A DNA stretch of 64,000 nt, taken from contig NC_092872.1 of NCBI RefSeq assembly GCF_028372415.1, forward strand, positions 390,684,853-390,748,852, in the 5' to 3' direction. Position 1 is the first letter of the stretch, and the number at the start of each line of letters is the position of its first letter. This stretch comes from Notamacropus eugenii (lineage: Eukaryota; Chordata; Mammalia; Diprotodontia; Macropodidae). Positions 26,008 through 38,565 of this stretch are shown here, piece after piece. The notes below the pieces were generated by a model that saw nothing but the letters and a program-made list of their open reading frames with translations, had not been told where the DNA came from and ran no database searches. Both the position numbers and the translations under genes were made by a program.

Positions 26008-26120
26008 ATCAACTATACCTTGCCTCACTATGAGCTCCTTGAGGGCAGACACCAATTTCTCCTTTTATATTCAGTACCTTATAATACAGTGTCTGGCAGA
26101 TGGTAGGCACGTAATGGACA
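25740..26120 (+). mobile_element. L2 LINE 3' region interrupted by (CT)n
   Basis: atgcctggaatatactacat, aaggctcagctctagcatta and atgaagcctttttgatctcc are followed, after the (CT)n run at 25913-26008, by atgagctccttgagggcaga and agtgtctggcagatggtagg. This is the normal L2 order. Confidence 0.78.
25913..26008. repeat. (CT)n microsatellite inside L2
   Basis: About 47 CT units with one break. On the gene's sense strand this is (AG)n. The frame reading Leu-Ser repeats is an artefact. Confidence 0.97.
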
Positions 26121-26309
26121 ATTCAACATCTACCTATAATATGAACTCTTTCTACAACCTTCTTGAGCAATGTTCACTGAATCATTCACTCAGTATCCCA
26201 CTTCAATTTAAAACTTGCAGGACAAACTTTTCATAAATTTATTACTCTACTTCCTACAGAAATCAAGTGAAAAAAATTGAGAAATATATTTCAGCTGAGC
26301 CAGTACAAA

Positions 26310-26470
26310 AACCACGGGAATGATAGCCAGAGGGCACAGGATCTAGGGTGGGCTCTGAAACTAATTATGTGGCTTTAGGCAAATCACAGTCTCTCCATGG
26401 TCTCAATTTCTTCATCAGGAAAATATGAATAATTAATTAAATAATATTTAAGTCTCTTCTAGTTTGGTGA
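26310..26470 (+). repeat. CORE-SINE/MIR-like fragment
   Basis: gggctctgaaactaattatg, gtggctttaggcaaatcaca and ctcaatttcttcatcaggaa follow the plus-oriented MIR-like order. Confidence 0.55.
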
Positions 26471-27229
26471 GTTAACTCATTTCCAGGAAGAATACTGGGT
26501 ATTTCCTAGGGTGTTTTTGTTCTTTCATTAAAGATTCCTGACTGCTATCAAATTTGAAGAATAACTAGTTAATGAAAACATAATGACTCCCAGATTCACT
26601 ATTATTATAGCCCAAATAACTCAAAGTTGATGCCTAGGCACGGTTTTAAGACCACATAGTACAGGATCACTACAGAGCAGAACTATGAAATCACCAACAA
26701 CTGAACATCCTTAAAACAAATGTAGAATTACTAATGTAGCCAGTGAGTGTTGCCAGGACAGAATTAGTGACTTTTTCTCTCATGAACCCTTGCCCAGTGG
26801 AGCATCTACTCTTCTCTGCTCCCATGCTCTAAAAGATGGAGCTTAAGTTGCACACAGTTTTCAGTAATATCCCAAGTTGTTACATCCTTGACCCTGAGAT
26901 TAGAAGGATAGCAAATATTGAAAGTAAGTGAAAATTCCAGAACATGGGGTATTAACAAGTCAGAAAGGTAAAGTTTTACAAACTCAGAAGTGGATGACCA
27001 CCAAGTATTCTCATAGAAGTCTCTCTTTTCTTGAGTTATAAAGTCATCTTAATCTTGGATGCTAATTGTCATCCCAAATACTCTCTCAGGCTTCTTTTTG
27101 TGCTGACAGAGATATAAAAAAAATGAAGGCAGGTAGAAGTGGAGGATATGACAAGCAGATGAGGATGGGGACTTAGCACTGGCTGTTTAGAACTCTCCTT
27201 TACACATAGCACATTGTACCTCTTCTTAA

Positions 27230-27390
27230 GTAGAAATTATATGTATTCTGAATTCAATCTTAATTATGAGGAATTTGAAGCTCAGAGACAGGAAGGATCA
27301 TATGGTTTGTAAATGTTAGAGTTAGGAATATAACCCAGGTTTTCTGACAGTAAAATCAGTGATCTTCCATCCTAACTCTGGGGGAGGAGT
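27230..27390 (-). repeat. CORE-SINE/MIR-like fragment
   Basis: gaatttgaagctcagagaca, gttaggaatataacccaggt and agtaaaatcagtgatcttcc are inverted MIR-like blocks. Confidence 0.5.
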
Positions 27391-28040
27391 ACAAAGGTAA
27401 GCTTTTCAACACTGAATTGTATGGAAGGTCACATTTTTATGGTCACACGATTAGCTGAAAGATATAGAAAATACAAAATTCTCCCTGTACTTTTTGTTTA
27501 ATTATTTAAAAAGTATTTGAATCAGTACAGCAAAATGCTGACCAAGGTTTTCTTCCAACAAAGTATTTCCCATGGATATATTAAAATCATACTTTGAAAG
27601 ATGAAAACACATGAATTTTGTTCAATGACTCCCTGATCATTAACATGAAACAAAGCATAAAACAGCTTTTTCCATGATGTCTGCTACCAACATGGAGGAT
27701 TTCCAGTATAAAGTCTAAATCAAATAAAAAAAGGATTCCCTACTTTTGGAGGAGTATTCTGCAAGGTCCCCTAAATGAGTTCTATGACCACTAAACCAAG
27801 TTTGGGCTATCTACACCAGCAAAAAAATGTAGATTAAGAATGACTTTTGGCTAGATTGACATGGAGTTGGACTGATGACCTTCACAGATGAAGAAGTGAT
27901 CAAGTAACGTATATATGCAAGATAGATCCTGCAGATACATAATTAATGGGCCTCAGAACTGGATACAATGAAGAACAATGTGGGTTGCTACTGAATTCAC
28001 ATTGACTCTGAGTTTCTCTCTGAAACATTTCTTCTTGTTC

Positions 28041-28140
28041 TCTTTCCTTCCTTCCTTCCTTCCTTCCTCCCTCCCTTCTTTCCTCTACTTTTTCCTTCCT
28101 CTTTTTTTCTTTACCCTTCTTCTTCTCCTTCTTCACAGAA
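28041..28140. repeat. TTCC/CTT-rich polypyrimidine tract
   Basis: A short (TTCC)n run is followed by irregular C/T sequence of about 100 bases. Confidence 0.9.
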
Positions 28141-28344
28141 CAATGTTCTCCCAATGATATTTCATATTTCAATTCAGGGAACAGCATAGTGTCTGAAGAA
28201 TGAAAGTTGCATGTCACTCATAATAGTGAAGAAAACATGTTGGGAAAAAGTAGACTTCAAAAAGATAACCACTGAGCAGTTGTGTAGAAGTCACATAAAG
28301 AACATCAAAAAAGAGATGTATGACTTGGAAAAGAGGAAAGGGGT

Positions 28345-28902
28345 AGGCAAGGGCAGCTAGGCGGCAGAGTGAATAGAGTACTAGCCCTTGAGTCAGGAGG
28401 ACCTGAGTTCAAATCCAGCCTCAGGCACTTACTAGCTACGTGACCATGGACAAGTCACTGAATTATGTTTGCCTCAGTTTCCTCAGTTGAAAAATGAACT
28501 AGAGAAGAATGTGGCAAACTACTCTAGTATGTTTGCCAAGAGGGCAGTTAGGTGGTACAGTGAATAGAGCACCAGTGCAGGAGTCAGGAGGACCTGAGTT
28601 CAAATCTCACCTCAGACACTTGACACTTACTAGCTGTGTGACCTTGGGCAAGTCACTTAAACCTAATTGCCTCATCCTGGGTCATCTAGGAATATCTGGT
28701 CACTGGATTCAGATGGCTCTGGAGGAGAAGTGAGGCTGGTGACCTGCACAACCCTCCCTCACTCAAAACAAAGTCAAGTACAAGTCATGTCATTATTTCT
28801 CTGATGGCATGGTCTTCTTTGGTAACAAAGGTTGAACACATATACATTTGCCAAGAAAACTCTCAGAAAGAGTCTGACATGACTGAACCACAATAACAAA
28901 GA
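28345..28902 (+). repeat. Marsupial tRNA-derived SINE split by a second SINE
   Basis: The outer SINE starts at ggcagctaggcggcagagtg, has the tRNA-like box (gagttcaaatccagcc) and runs to tttgccaaga at 28541. It resumes at 28847 with tttgccaagaaaactc and ends with the tail agtctgacatgactgaacc followed by an A-rich end. This matches the unbroken SINE at 45871-46116. The break is caused by the inner SINE at 28542-28846. Confidence 0.85.
28542..28846 (+). repeat. Composite tRNA-head SINE with RTE-like tail, nested insertion
   Basis: The inner SINE begins gggcagttaggtggtacagt, with a tRNA-like head related to the outer SINE. It then switches to a different tail (ggaggagaagtgaggctggtgacc ... cctccctcactcaaaac ... 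catggtcttctttgg ... ttgaacaca). The 10-base duplication tttgccaaga flanks it (28532-28541 and 28847-28856). The same tail recurs at 59540-59745, 60213-60420 and 60845-60968. Calling it RTE-mobilised is from memory of marsupial SINE families. Confidence 0.82.
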
Positions 28903-29384
28903 TTACCAGTTGTTAGCCTACATTCTCTACTGGTATCCATAAAATGTAAAGAGTTCAAAAAGAAAGCAAAGAGAATTTTGAGTAGCCATCTGGTTGAATA
29001 TTTAAAGGAATACATGGACAAGAGTTGCTAAAGATGAAAAGGCATCGTAGAATGTAGTATGGCTGGATTGCAAACTGCACCCGTGGAGGAAGTAGCCACA
29101 TCAATGAGATAACAGATTAATTTAAACATCAAAGTAGAAAATGGTGTGTATAAAAATATATAAAATACTTTGAGATCAGATGGAAGAAACCACTTTCTGC
29201 TCTTGTGATCAGGAAAGGCTTCAGAGAGGAGGTGGGATTTGAATTGGTCCTTGAAGGATGCATAACAATAAGAGATAGAAGGATTTTTCAGGCAAAGTGA
29301 AAAGCATAAGCAAAGGATAAGAAGTAATAATTTCTGTAAAGACTGTCATGAGTCCATCTACACAGCTGAGATTATGACATCCCT

Positions 29385-29460
29385 ATTTATATATTTCATA
29401 TTGCCTAACACAGGGCTGGATATAGAATGGGTATTTTATATTTGCTTATTGATTTGTTGA
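29385..29460 (+). mobile_element. L2 LINE 3' terminus (weak)
   Basis: ttgcctaacacagggctgga, then gggtattttatatttgctta and ttgatttgttga, resembles the L2 3' terminus. Confidence 0.45.
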
Positions 29461-30103
29461 TCCAAGAAATCACTCAGAGCAGCAAGAAGGGAAGGGAATA
29501 ATCTATATCTATACCTTCTTATTCTCTCGTCAGACTGCTCTTCCCAACCTAACTTTTTTCCTTAGGTCACACTGCCTCATTGGATTGCCTAGAGACAATT
29601 GCATATTGTTCTGGCTCATCCTGGAGGTACAAGGTGGATTATTTTCCTGTTTCAAGGATATATGAACATGATTTGCATATTCTAAGAAAGGCTGAGGTCC
29701 TCATGAGGACTAACAAGGTAAAATATATTGTGCAGATAATATTGATGATGCTGGCCTTTAGGTAAAAGATATTATTCCCATCCAGCCATGTTCATGACCC
29801 CTATCTACCTTACAAATTTGCTCTCTGGTGCACTAGATCCCCAGAGAGATCACATATTTGGGAATTTAATCCCCTCATCTTTGGAATACCTGTTATGGTG
29901 TTTACTGCGCTATGGATGAATGAATGAGCAAAGATTCCCATAATCTACTATATCTAGCCAGACTCAGAACTGATCATGCTTCCCATATGATACAATCATT
30001 GTATCCTGCCATACTTCTGAAGAGTGTCTTTCTGTTCTTTATCTTACTAACTTGTCAACCCCATGACTTCTCAAACCAAAACATCTCTTCCTGGCTACAG
30101 CCT

Positions 30104-30168
30104 CTCTCTCTCCCCCCCCCCCCCCTCTCTCTCTCTCATACATGCCCTAGTTACAGGTGTATATCTAT

Positions 30169-30244
<76 letters not shown>
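30104..30244. repeat. (TC)n, poly(C) and (TATC)n cluster
   Basis: TCTC runs flank a C-run of about 14 (30113-30125), then about 20 TATC units (30161-30244). L2 3'-like sequence (ggcacatgatggaaacataa) follows to about 30330. Confidence 0.95.
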
Positions 30245-30399
30245 GTTGTAAACTCCTTAAAGGCAGGGTCTATCTCTCTTCTCTATTTTAATCTCCAGTA
30301 TTTAATATAATACTTGGCACATGATGGAAACATAAAATCTGATGGGTCCTCTATAATGTTTTCCATTTTCAAGTCCTTAACATTGGGCAGACTGGTGGA

Positions 30400-30840
30400 T
30401 TTTCATAGAATATTAGAGGTGCAAAGTACCTCAGATGTCATCTACTACAACTGATTCCTAAATAAAAAAAGCCATTTACAATATACCTGACAAGCAGTCA
30501 TCCACTACCACTCAAGGCAAAACATTCCAGCTTTGGATATTTCTAAATGTCACATTGAGCATGAATTTGCTTCTTTGCAATTTTCACACCTTGATCCTAG
30601 TTCTGACATCTAAGGTAAAAAAGAGCAAGTCAAATTTCACATACTTGAAGAACATTATCATCTCCCCAATAATCTTTTCTCCAGCTTAAATAGTCCCAGT
30701 TCCTGCAACTCATCATTATGCAGCATGATCTTGAAGATCTTCACCATCCTGGTTCTTCTCAACTAGTTGCTCTCCAATTTATTAACATCCTTTCCAAATT
30801 ATGGTACCCCAAAATTGAACTAAATATTATATTATATGAT
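30400..30840 (-). mobile_element. CR1/L3 LINE 3' region, minus orientation
   Basis: Landmarks: atagaatattagaggtgcaa, catacttgaagaacattatc, tagtcccagttcctgcaact, ttcaccatcctggttcttct, ttattaacatcctttccaaa. This is a near-complete L3 3' end in diverged form. Confidence 0.75.
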
Positions 30841-30959
30841 GTTCCTGCTGCTGAGATGCTCATGTCATTGCTCAGAATGAGATTGCCCAGGAGTCTGGGG
30901 ATGGGCTGTGCTAACCCTGGTATTTCACATTGCTAAGGGAGGTGATTGAATTAACCCTG

Positions 30960-30974
30960 ACTATACATACATAC

Positions 30975-31017
<43 letters not shown>

Positions 31018-31130
31018 TATACATATACATATATATGTATATGTATATATATACATATATATATATATACAAACACACATATATATATGTGTGTGTGCAT
31101 GTGTGTGTGTGTGTATGTGTGTGTTGTATC
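30960..31130. repeat. (CATA)n/(TA)n/(GT)n compound microsatellite
   Basis: Alternating purine-pyrimidine sequence over about 170 bases. Tyr/Ile/His-rich frames on both strands are artefacts. Confidence 0.93.
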
Positions 31131-31629
31131 CAAATCTAAGCTATTCCAGTCCTATAGAAATTACATACGTACTATGATCAGGTTATGGTGCTAGGACCTG
31201 GTGATGTAAAAAAAAAAAATGGAGACTATCACTACAGGCTCACTTTATGAGTAACCTACATCCTGTTCTCAAAGTTATTCCCTTGAAAATTATCACGCCA
31301 GTGGGTGCTAAATACAAAGCAAACCTTAACTCATATTTTCAAAGATCTATCTCAAGTGGGAAAATGACATTTTAAGAAACAACAGGACAAGTGATGTTAA
31401 CAGATTTTTGGAATTCTTTGTCAAACTCACAAAAACGATTAAAGCCCAGCCTAAGCACAAATTATATATATTCTATTGTGTAAAGAAGTATCAATTTACG
31501 TTGTTATTTATATTATATGTTTACAGCATGTGATTTGTATTGTTTTTCTACTCTTCTCCCTTCTCTACTAGATCCTTTCCCCCCCGAACAGTCTCCCAAA
31601 TCCTCTCAATTCTTCCTCATTATTGCATA

Positions 31630-31822
31630 TGTTTATATACATATATATACACACTTACATATATGTATATGTGTATTATACACAGAAAATTTTAAAATAA
31701 AAAATCTATATAATACACACATACATTTATATGTATATATCATGTATATATCATATATATGTGTGTGTACATATACACACATACACATATATATGTATAT
31801 ACATGTACACACATATATATAA
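31630..31822. repeat. (TATACA)n-rich compound repeat
   Basis: TA/CA/GT dinucleotide mixture over about 190 bases, with short perfect palindromic stretches. Confidence 0.88.
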
Positions 31823-33120
31823 TTTCCCTTTCTCCTCTTTCCAAATGCTCTTCCTGTTTCCAATCTGCTGCCTTTGCCTTGGCTGCCTATGGCACATATC
31901 AGCTGTATGGTTTTGAGCAAATCACAGCCACTCAGTGCTCATGTCAGTTCTTAAACACTATAAGTAGTTGCTGACTTGTTTTGGTAGATGGATCTTCATC
32001 ATCCACAAATTCCTTTTACCAAAGAAATTACACATCAAGTCTCTTTCTCCATATTACATTTTCAACAAAACTTTGGCTCCTTGAGGTCAGAGATCTCACC
32101 TTCCTCTGAACTCACACAACTTATTACCTCTACCTCTCATTGGACACAGTCATATATTATTTAATCTCTTAAAGTTTTTCATGCTGTTATTTAATTTTTC
32201 ATATCTTTATGTGTCTTTGCTTACTGAAACTTAAAGCTGGCATGTACTCAATAAGTATTTTGTGAATTATTATTATAGGCTTTCTTTTTATTCCTATTGT
32301 GACCCAGGTTTAGTACTTCTCAGCCAACTAGCTCAGGTAAGGTGGAATAGTCTGCGGCATCCATAAATAAAGCAAATTTGACTGATCCACAAAGGGATCA
32401 AACTCATAACCTTGATCTTCATAGCACAGTGTCCTATGTGGTCAACAAAGTGTAGACCAGTGGTATCACAAATTGGGAATCCATAAAGCGAGAATACAGA
32501 ATTCTGCAGTAGCCAAGTGGGAACCTAGGTAGGCCCCATGAGGACATGAATCATGAGGGGTTTCCCTAGAGCAAAGATGGAGTAGTGTAGGATACTAAGC
32601 ATGTTTGAGGGATCCAAAATGAACTACCAGTGGCTATTGCAGTGAAAGAAAGTTGCAGAAATCTGCTGGGAGAGGAATTGCAAGCTTATTTAGTAAAAGA
32701 CCTGATTTTAGGGTCCATTTGTGTTATATCTCCCAAGAAACCCCTTGTCCCAATTAAATAAGCATCTGGAGCTACTGCAGGCTTCCTCTCTGTTAGTGGT
32801 TATAAAATGAGATCTAATTTCTCTCAGAAACTAATGATCATCCTAGCCACTTTACTTGTCTTATAAAATAATTTAATATTAATAGGGTGATGGTTGATAA
32901 AAATTTAATGCAATTCCCATTGCTGCAAATGCATGCCACGGTAGTATTTTTTATCTAGCTTATTAGCTTTGCCTAGCCTTTTTCTCAAGAACAAACTCTT
33001 TGAACCACGTACTACATAACTCACTTTTATCTTAGTATCTATTTCTAATTCAGCATCCAGAAACCATGACTTCCATGACTGAGTATTTATGGGATCCTAT
33101 TCCTTATTTCTCATTAAAAT

Positions 33121-33270
33121 TTCTTCCTCCCTCCCTTCCTTCCTTCCTTCCTTCCTTCCTTCCTTCCTTCCTTCCTTCCTTCCTTCCTTCCTTCCTTCCT
33201 CCCTTCTTTCCTTCCTTCCTTCCTTCCCTCCCTCCCTCCTCCCTCCCTCCCTTTCTTCCTTTCTTCCTGT
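33121..33270. repeat. (TTCC)n microsatellite
   Basis: About 150 bases of TTCC/CTCC. It is GGAA-rich on the gene's sense strand. The Pro-Ser-Phe-Leu and Glu-Gly-Arg-Lys frames are artefacts. Confidence 0.97.
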
Positions 33271-33437
33271 TTCAGACATGACTTTGCCTGGTACTGAGGG
33301 TAGCATGGCAAATGGTAGTATATAAAGTGTGATGGCTTCCCATGCCAACTCTGGCTCCTACATTTATGGTTGCAGGATCAGGTAGACAAAGCCAATTTGA
33401 TAAAATCAATGTGACTTCCAAGTTGACCCCACTAGGG

Positions 33438-33522
33438 GACACATACACACATATACATACATAAATAGATGTATACATATACATACACATACATGCACAA
33501 ATATATATGTATGTATGTATAT
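33438..33522. repeat. (CATA)n/(TATG)n repeat
   Basis: Short CATA run turning into TATG. Confidence 0.88.
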
Positions 33523-33684
33523 CTCCCAGGAGAATTTGGGGAAATAGTGAATAAATGTGAGGCTATACCTTCTTAACTGAGCAAAAGAGAAAATAAAATC
33601 TGACTCAGGAATTACAAATCACTAGAAATTCCAAAAGTACTGATGTGGTTTTGGGAAAAAAACAATGAAGTAGGATTAAAGAAA

Positions 33685-33850
33685 GTTGGGCTCAACAGTC
33701 CTTGGTCTACCACTGATTCATTATGTGATCATAGATCACTCTTTGCTTTAGGTTCATCATCTACAAAATGGGATAATAGTTCCTCATTTATTTACCTGAG
33801 AGGGTATTATGATGATTTAGAAGTAATGAATATGAAAGAACATTGAAAAA
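33685..33850 (+). repeat. CORE-SINE/MIR-like copy
   Basis: ttggtctaccactgattcat, tatgtgatcatagatcactc, ggttcatcatctacaaaatg and gagggtattatgatgattta give the plus-oriented order. The 67-residue frame across it is repeat. Confidence 0.6.
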
Positions 33851-34434
33851 AAATAAAGCAGTACACAAAAGTTACGTAGCAATAATATAAGTAACTAGAT
33901 AATTATGGTCAAACTATAAAGTATCTCAAAACATCAATATTAAAATGAATAAATATAAAGAACATATATATTTATAAATATAAGGATAAGGAAAAGATCT
34001 GCATGTCACTGGTATATAGGAAATGCCCTGGATGAGAAACTTTCCTTAATCACATAGGTTGGCAACTTCTCAGTAACTTGGAGTCTTAGAAAGCATCCTA
34101 TAGTAGAGAGATGCAAAACTCTTGAATGCAGCCCAACAAAGTTAAAATGCAACTGGGGAATGTTTGACAAAAGAAATGAAAAGACAATAAAACAGAATAT
34201 TAATTATTTTTGTTTCTTTTACGTAAATATGCTGCTCATAGGGATCTATTGCTATTTGAGTTTGACCCCATCGTGACCAAAAGCATGAAGAGAAAAAAAT
34301 TATTTGCCAGGGATAGCATAGTAAGTAAATGTCAGGGACAAGCCTTGAGTATAAGTGCTCCTGGTTTCAGGATCAACTTTCTATCCACTAGACTGTTTCT
34401 CCTGCAGGTTAGATAATGGGAATACAATAAAATG

Positions 34435-34610
34435 ATAGAATACTAGAATGTTTAGAGTTGGTAAGGACCTTCAAGGTCATCTACTCTAACTCTCTATTTT
34501 TATAGATGAGGCAAGTGAGTCACCAAAGTACTGAGTTAGCAAAGAGTTCCACAGATTCTCATAGCTAGATATTGGCTGAGTCATTTTAGCACTCTCATTC
34601 TAGTGCCCCT
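34435..34610 (-). repeat. CORE-SINE/MIR-like copy
   Basis: tagaatgtttagagttggta, aggaccttcaaggtcatcta and tatagatgaggcaagtgagt match the common inverted form. Confidence 0.6.
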
Positions 34611-34829
34611 TCCTTAGTTCCACAGTTATCCTATCTTTTCTAGTTTCTTTATGGCTTCATCCCCTCCATGAGGATCCATGTTTAGAGGAAGCCCTGAAGG
34701 ATACTTTACATAGGAGTAGAGACCTTTTCTTTTTCATCTTTGTTTCTCCCACAGACCTCAATATGCCTATCTAGCGCAGCATTTTCTGTTTAGAACATGC
34801 TCACCAAATTATTCATTATTATCATTTTT

Positions 34830-35110
34830 AAAGTCTGGATTTCCCTATCTTGCTCAGGCTCAAAGTATAGGACTTAGTTATGGGCCCAATCCCACTCTGA
34901 TTGGCATGGGAACTCTGACCTGTATCATTTCTAGTTTGCCCCTCCTTAGGCAACCTGGGATCCTCTTGCTTCCAAGAGATGGCTATATTAATACTGAATT
35001 TAGTGCATATACCTGTGTGGTTTAACTTCTGAGCTCCTGAGTTCAAGCAATCTTCCAGACTCAGTTTCCCCAGTATTAGGGATTACAGGTGTGTACTACT
35101 ATGCTCCTCT
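34830..35110 (-). pseudogene. 7SL RNA (SRP RNA) retropseudogene, near full length
   Basis: Read on the minus strand the segment follows 7SL RNA from end to end. It opens like the Alu-like 5' domain (the plus strand reads like an inverted Alu: gggattacaggtgtgtac, gttcaagcaatcttcc). The central S domain contains a plus-strand block (cccctccttaggcaacctgg) that is the complement of the 7SL stretch ccaggttgcctaaggagggg. It ends in the 3' Alu-like domain (cttgctcaggct). About 280 bases compare with about 300 in functional 7SL, with many substitutions. An A-rich run on the minus strand follows its 3' end (34815-34830), as expected of LINE-mobilised copies. It is not a SINE, because the S domain is present. 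Confidence 0.88.
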
Positions 35111-36959
35111 TAGTAAATTGATGTTAATCTGAATTATCAAATTGTTTTGGTCTAATGATACAAAGTTGAATAAGAGGAGAGTTGGGAGGGAGGAAGGAAA
35201 AAAGATAAATGTGGGTGTGGTCCATACAGATTTGCAGTTGAAATAAAAGATTTGTATATCTAATTTTTTTAAAAACAAATTTTCCAAGTTTCTACATGAT
35301 AGTCCTATGCTACATTATATACCTTTAATTATAACACATTTTACTCTGATCAGTATCTACGACCTAGGCAATGTGAATATTCATGATTATGTATGAAATA
35401 AAAATGAACACAAGTAATACATATGTGTTTGCATATATACAGTTGAAAGGAAAGAGTGAGAAAATCTTCCAACTGGTAAAAGGAGAAGCATTCAAATGCA
35501 GAAGATATTAAAATTCTTATCCCAAGGAATGACACTGACCCTTGGTTTGAAACAAATATATTTTCTGTTATATTCTAGACCACATTCTGTCAAAATAGGT
35601 AATATCTAAAAAACTCAAAAAATAAATTAAAAGATTAAGTTATTAATAAATACAAATCACCAAGTATGTTTGGAACATTGACACCTGTAAGCCAGCAAGT
35701 CTACCAATTAGTGCCTTAGGAAAATAAACTTTCTATATATACAATGTCCTCATGATCAGAGAAAGTTGCTGAACTTCAAAGTGGAAGCAACAGTTAACTT
35801 AAAAGTATAAAACTCATTTAAAGGGATCTGACCCTTTATTTTTTATATATTTTCAACCCATTTCAACTATTTTCACCATAGATCTGAACATTTTCTCATA
35901 TACATTCCATTCTAGATGAGCAAGATTTAAATTATTCAAAGAAAAATCCTTGAGGCTTCAATTTACTTCATCAATGTAAAATAGAAGCTCCAGTCTGAAA
36001 ACATCAGCATAGTGAATTAGATATCCCTGAGCTAATAATAAAGCTGGGTCAACAAATACTTATTGAATGAATGAATGACCACAAAACACATAATATGTCC
36101 TCTGAAATATCTTTCCCAATTTAAGTATCTAATGAATAATTCTGATAAAATGCATAATATGGCACCTATGAATTGGAAATTCCATCTTTCAACTATCATA
36201 AGAAGCATTGTAAAATTACCCCCACACAGAGCAGAACCCAGTACCAACTATAACACCACAGGCAATGAATGAGGCACCCAGAAGCCTGTGATCTGGTCAC
36301 ATATTAACACAGAACAAACTTAAAGAGACATGGAAAATTTAGAAGGACAAAATAATGAAAGAGCATCAAGCATCAAGTCCTTATAGAAAAAGGGTCAGCA
36401 ACAGCCAATTTTACAAAGCATGATGATGGGGAAGTCTTATTAGAAAATACAATTATATATGGAGAGTTAAATTTATAGATTATATAAAAATAATGCAAAA
36501 TTGAGACTATATGAAATTTGCATGACTACATTGCAATCCCCAGCCAAAAAACTGGCTCTTCTTGGGGCTATGGGAAATCCATTGAAGTCAGGGAATCTGG
36601 CAGGTCAGAGACTCAACTGGTTCATTTCACCTGTTACTGCAATGGATCTGAATCGGCAATGGTAACATTCATGTTAAAACTAAATGAAAATGAAGTGACA
36701 AGGACTTGATGCAAATTTAACATTTCCTGTACATAAATACATAAGTTCAGGCTAGAAGACACATTACCCTTAGAAACTAAGAACACCCATCAAAGAAAAG
36801 TAACCCCCGCCCCTAACCTCTAACAAAAGAAAACATGAAAATGGAACCAAGTGCATGAGTCATCTTTGAAATACAAACTAGTTTTTTTAAATAATGAGAA
36901 AGAATCTCAATATGATCCATTTGGTTAACTAGACCTTGAGCTGTAAACAACAAGGCTAT

Positions 36960-38110
<1,151 letters not shown>

Positions 38111-38259
38111 CTGATTAAGTAAGTGATACTTGCTTTGACTGAGGATTTTCAGTTTTTATAGTCAGGGATTTTCATGCATAATCAGTTGAATAAAATGACT
38201 TGATGACTTATTTGTAATTATTTTCTTTTCTTGGGGTTTACTGTATAATCCCTTCCTCT

Positions 38260-38400
38260 CTGTTCAGAGCTATGTGATTTTAAGTAAGTCATTTCATCTA
38301 TTTAAACATAAGTTTCCTTTTCTACAAAATAAAGGGTTAGAATAGATGACCTCTAAGTTCTCTTCCAGTTCTAACATTTTGTGTTCTTCGATTCATTCCA
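38260..38400 (+). repeat. CORE-SINE/MIR-like fragment
   Basis: gctatgtgattttaagtaag, taagtttccttttctacaaa and cttccagttctaacattttg follow the plus-oriented order. Confidence 0.55.
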
Positions 38401-38524
38401 ATTCTAATATTCTATGGCTTGGACTCAAATACCATTGGAAGATTATTTCTCTCCTCCCCACCCAAAGTCATGTTATAATCTGGATGTACCAAAGCAGTAA
38501 AAATACTTAGATCAGGATTTTTTC

Positions 38525-38526
<2 letters not shown>

Positions 38527-38558
<32 letters not shown>

Positions 38559-38565
38559 TGTATGA
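38527..38565. repeat. (GT)n microsatellite
   Basis: About 14 GT units, then gtttgtgtatg. Confidence 0.93.

Noticed and set aside
29924-30310. 128-residue plus-strand frame
   Set aside because: It crosses poly(C) and (TATC)n runs. The Leu-Ser-Ile-Tyr repeats are microsatellite translation.
33066-33348. Several overlapping Pro/Ser/Leu- or Gly/Arg/Lys-rich frames
   Set aside because: Translations of the (TTCC)n run in different frames. The same applies to the frames at 59068-59445.
35040-35110. Alu-like sequence, suggesting primate contamination or a B1/Alu SINE
   Set aside because: The central S-domain of 7SL RNA follows in order, so it is a 7SL pseudogene and not an Alu.
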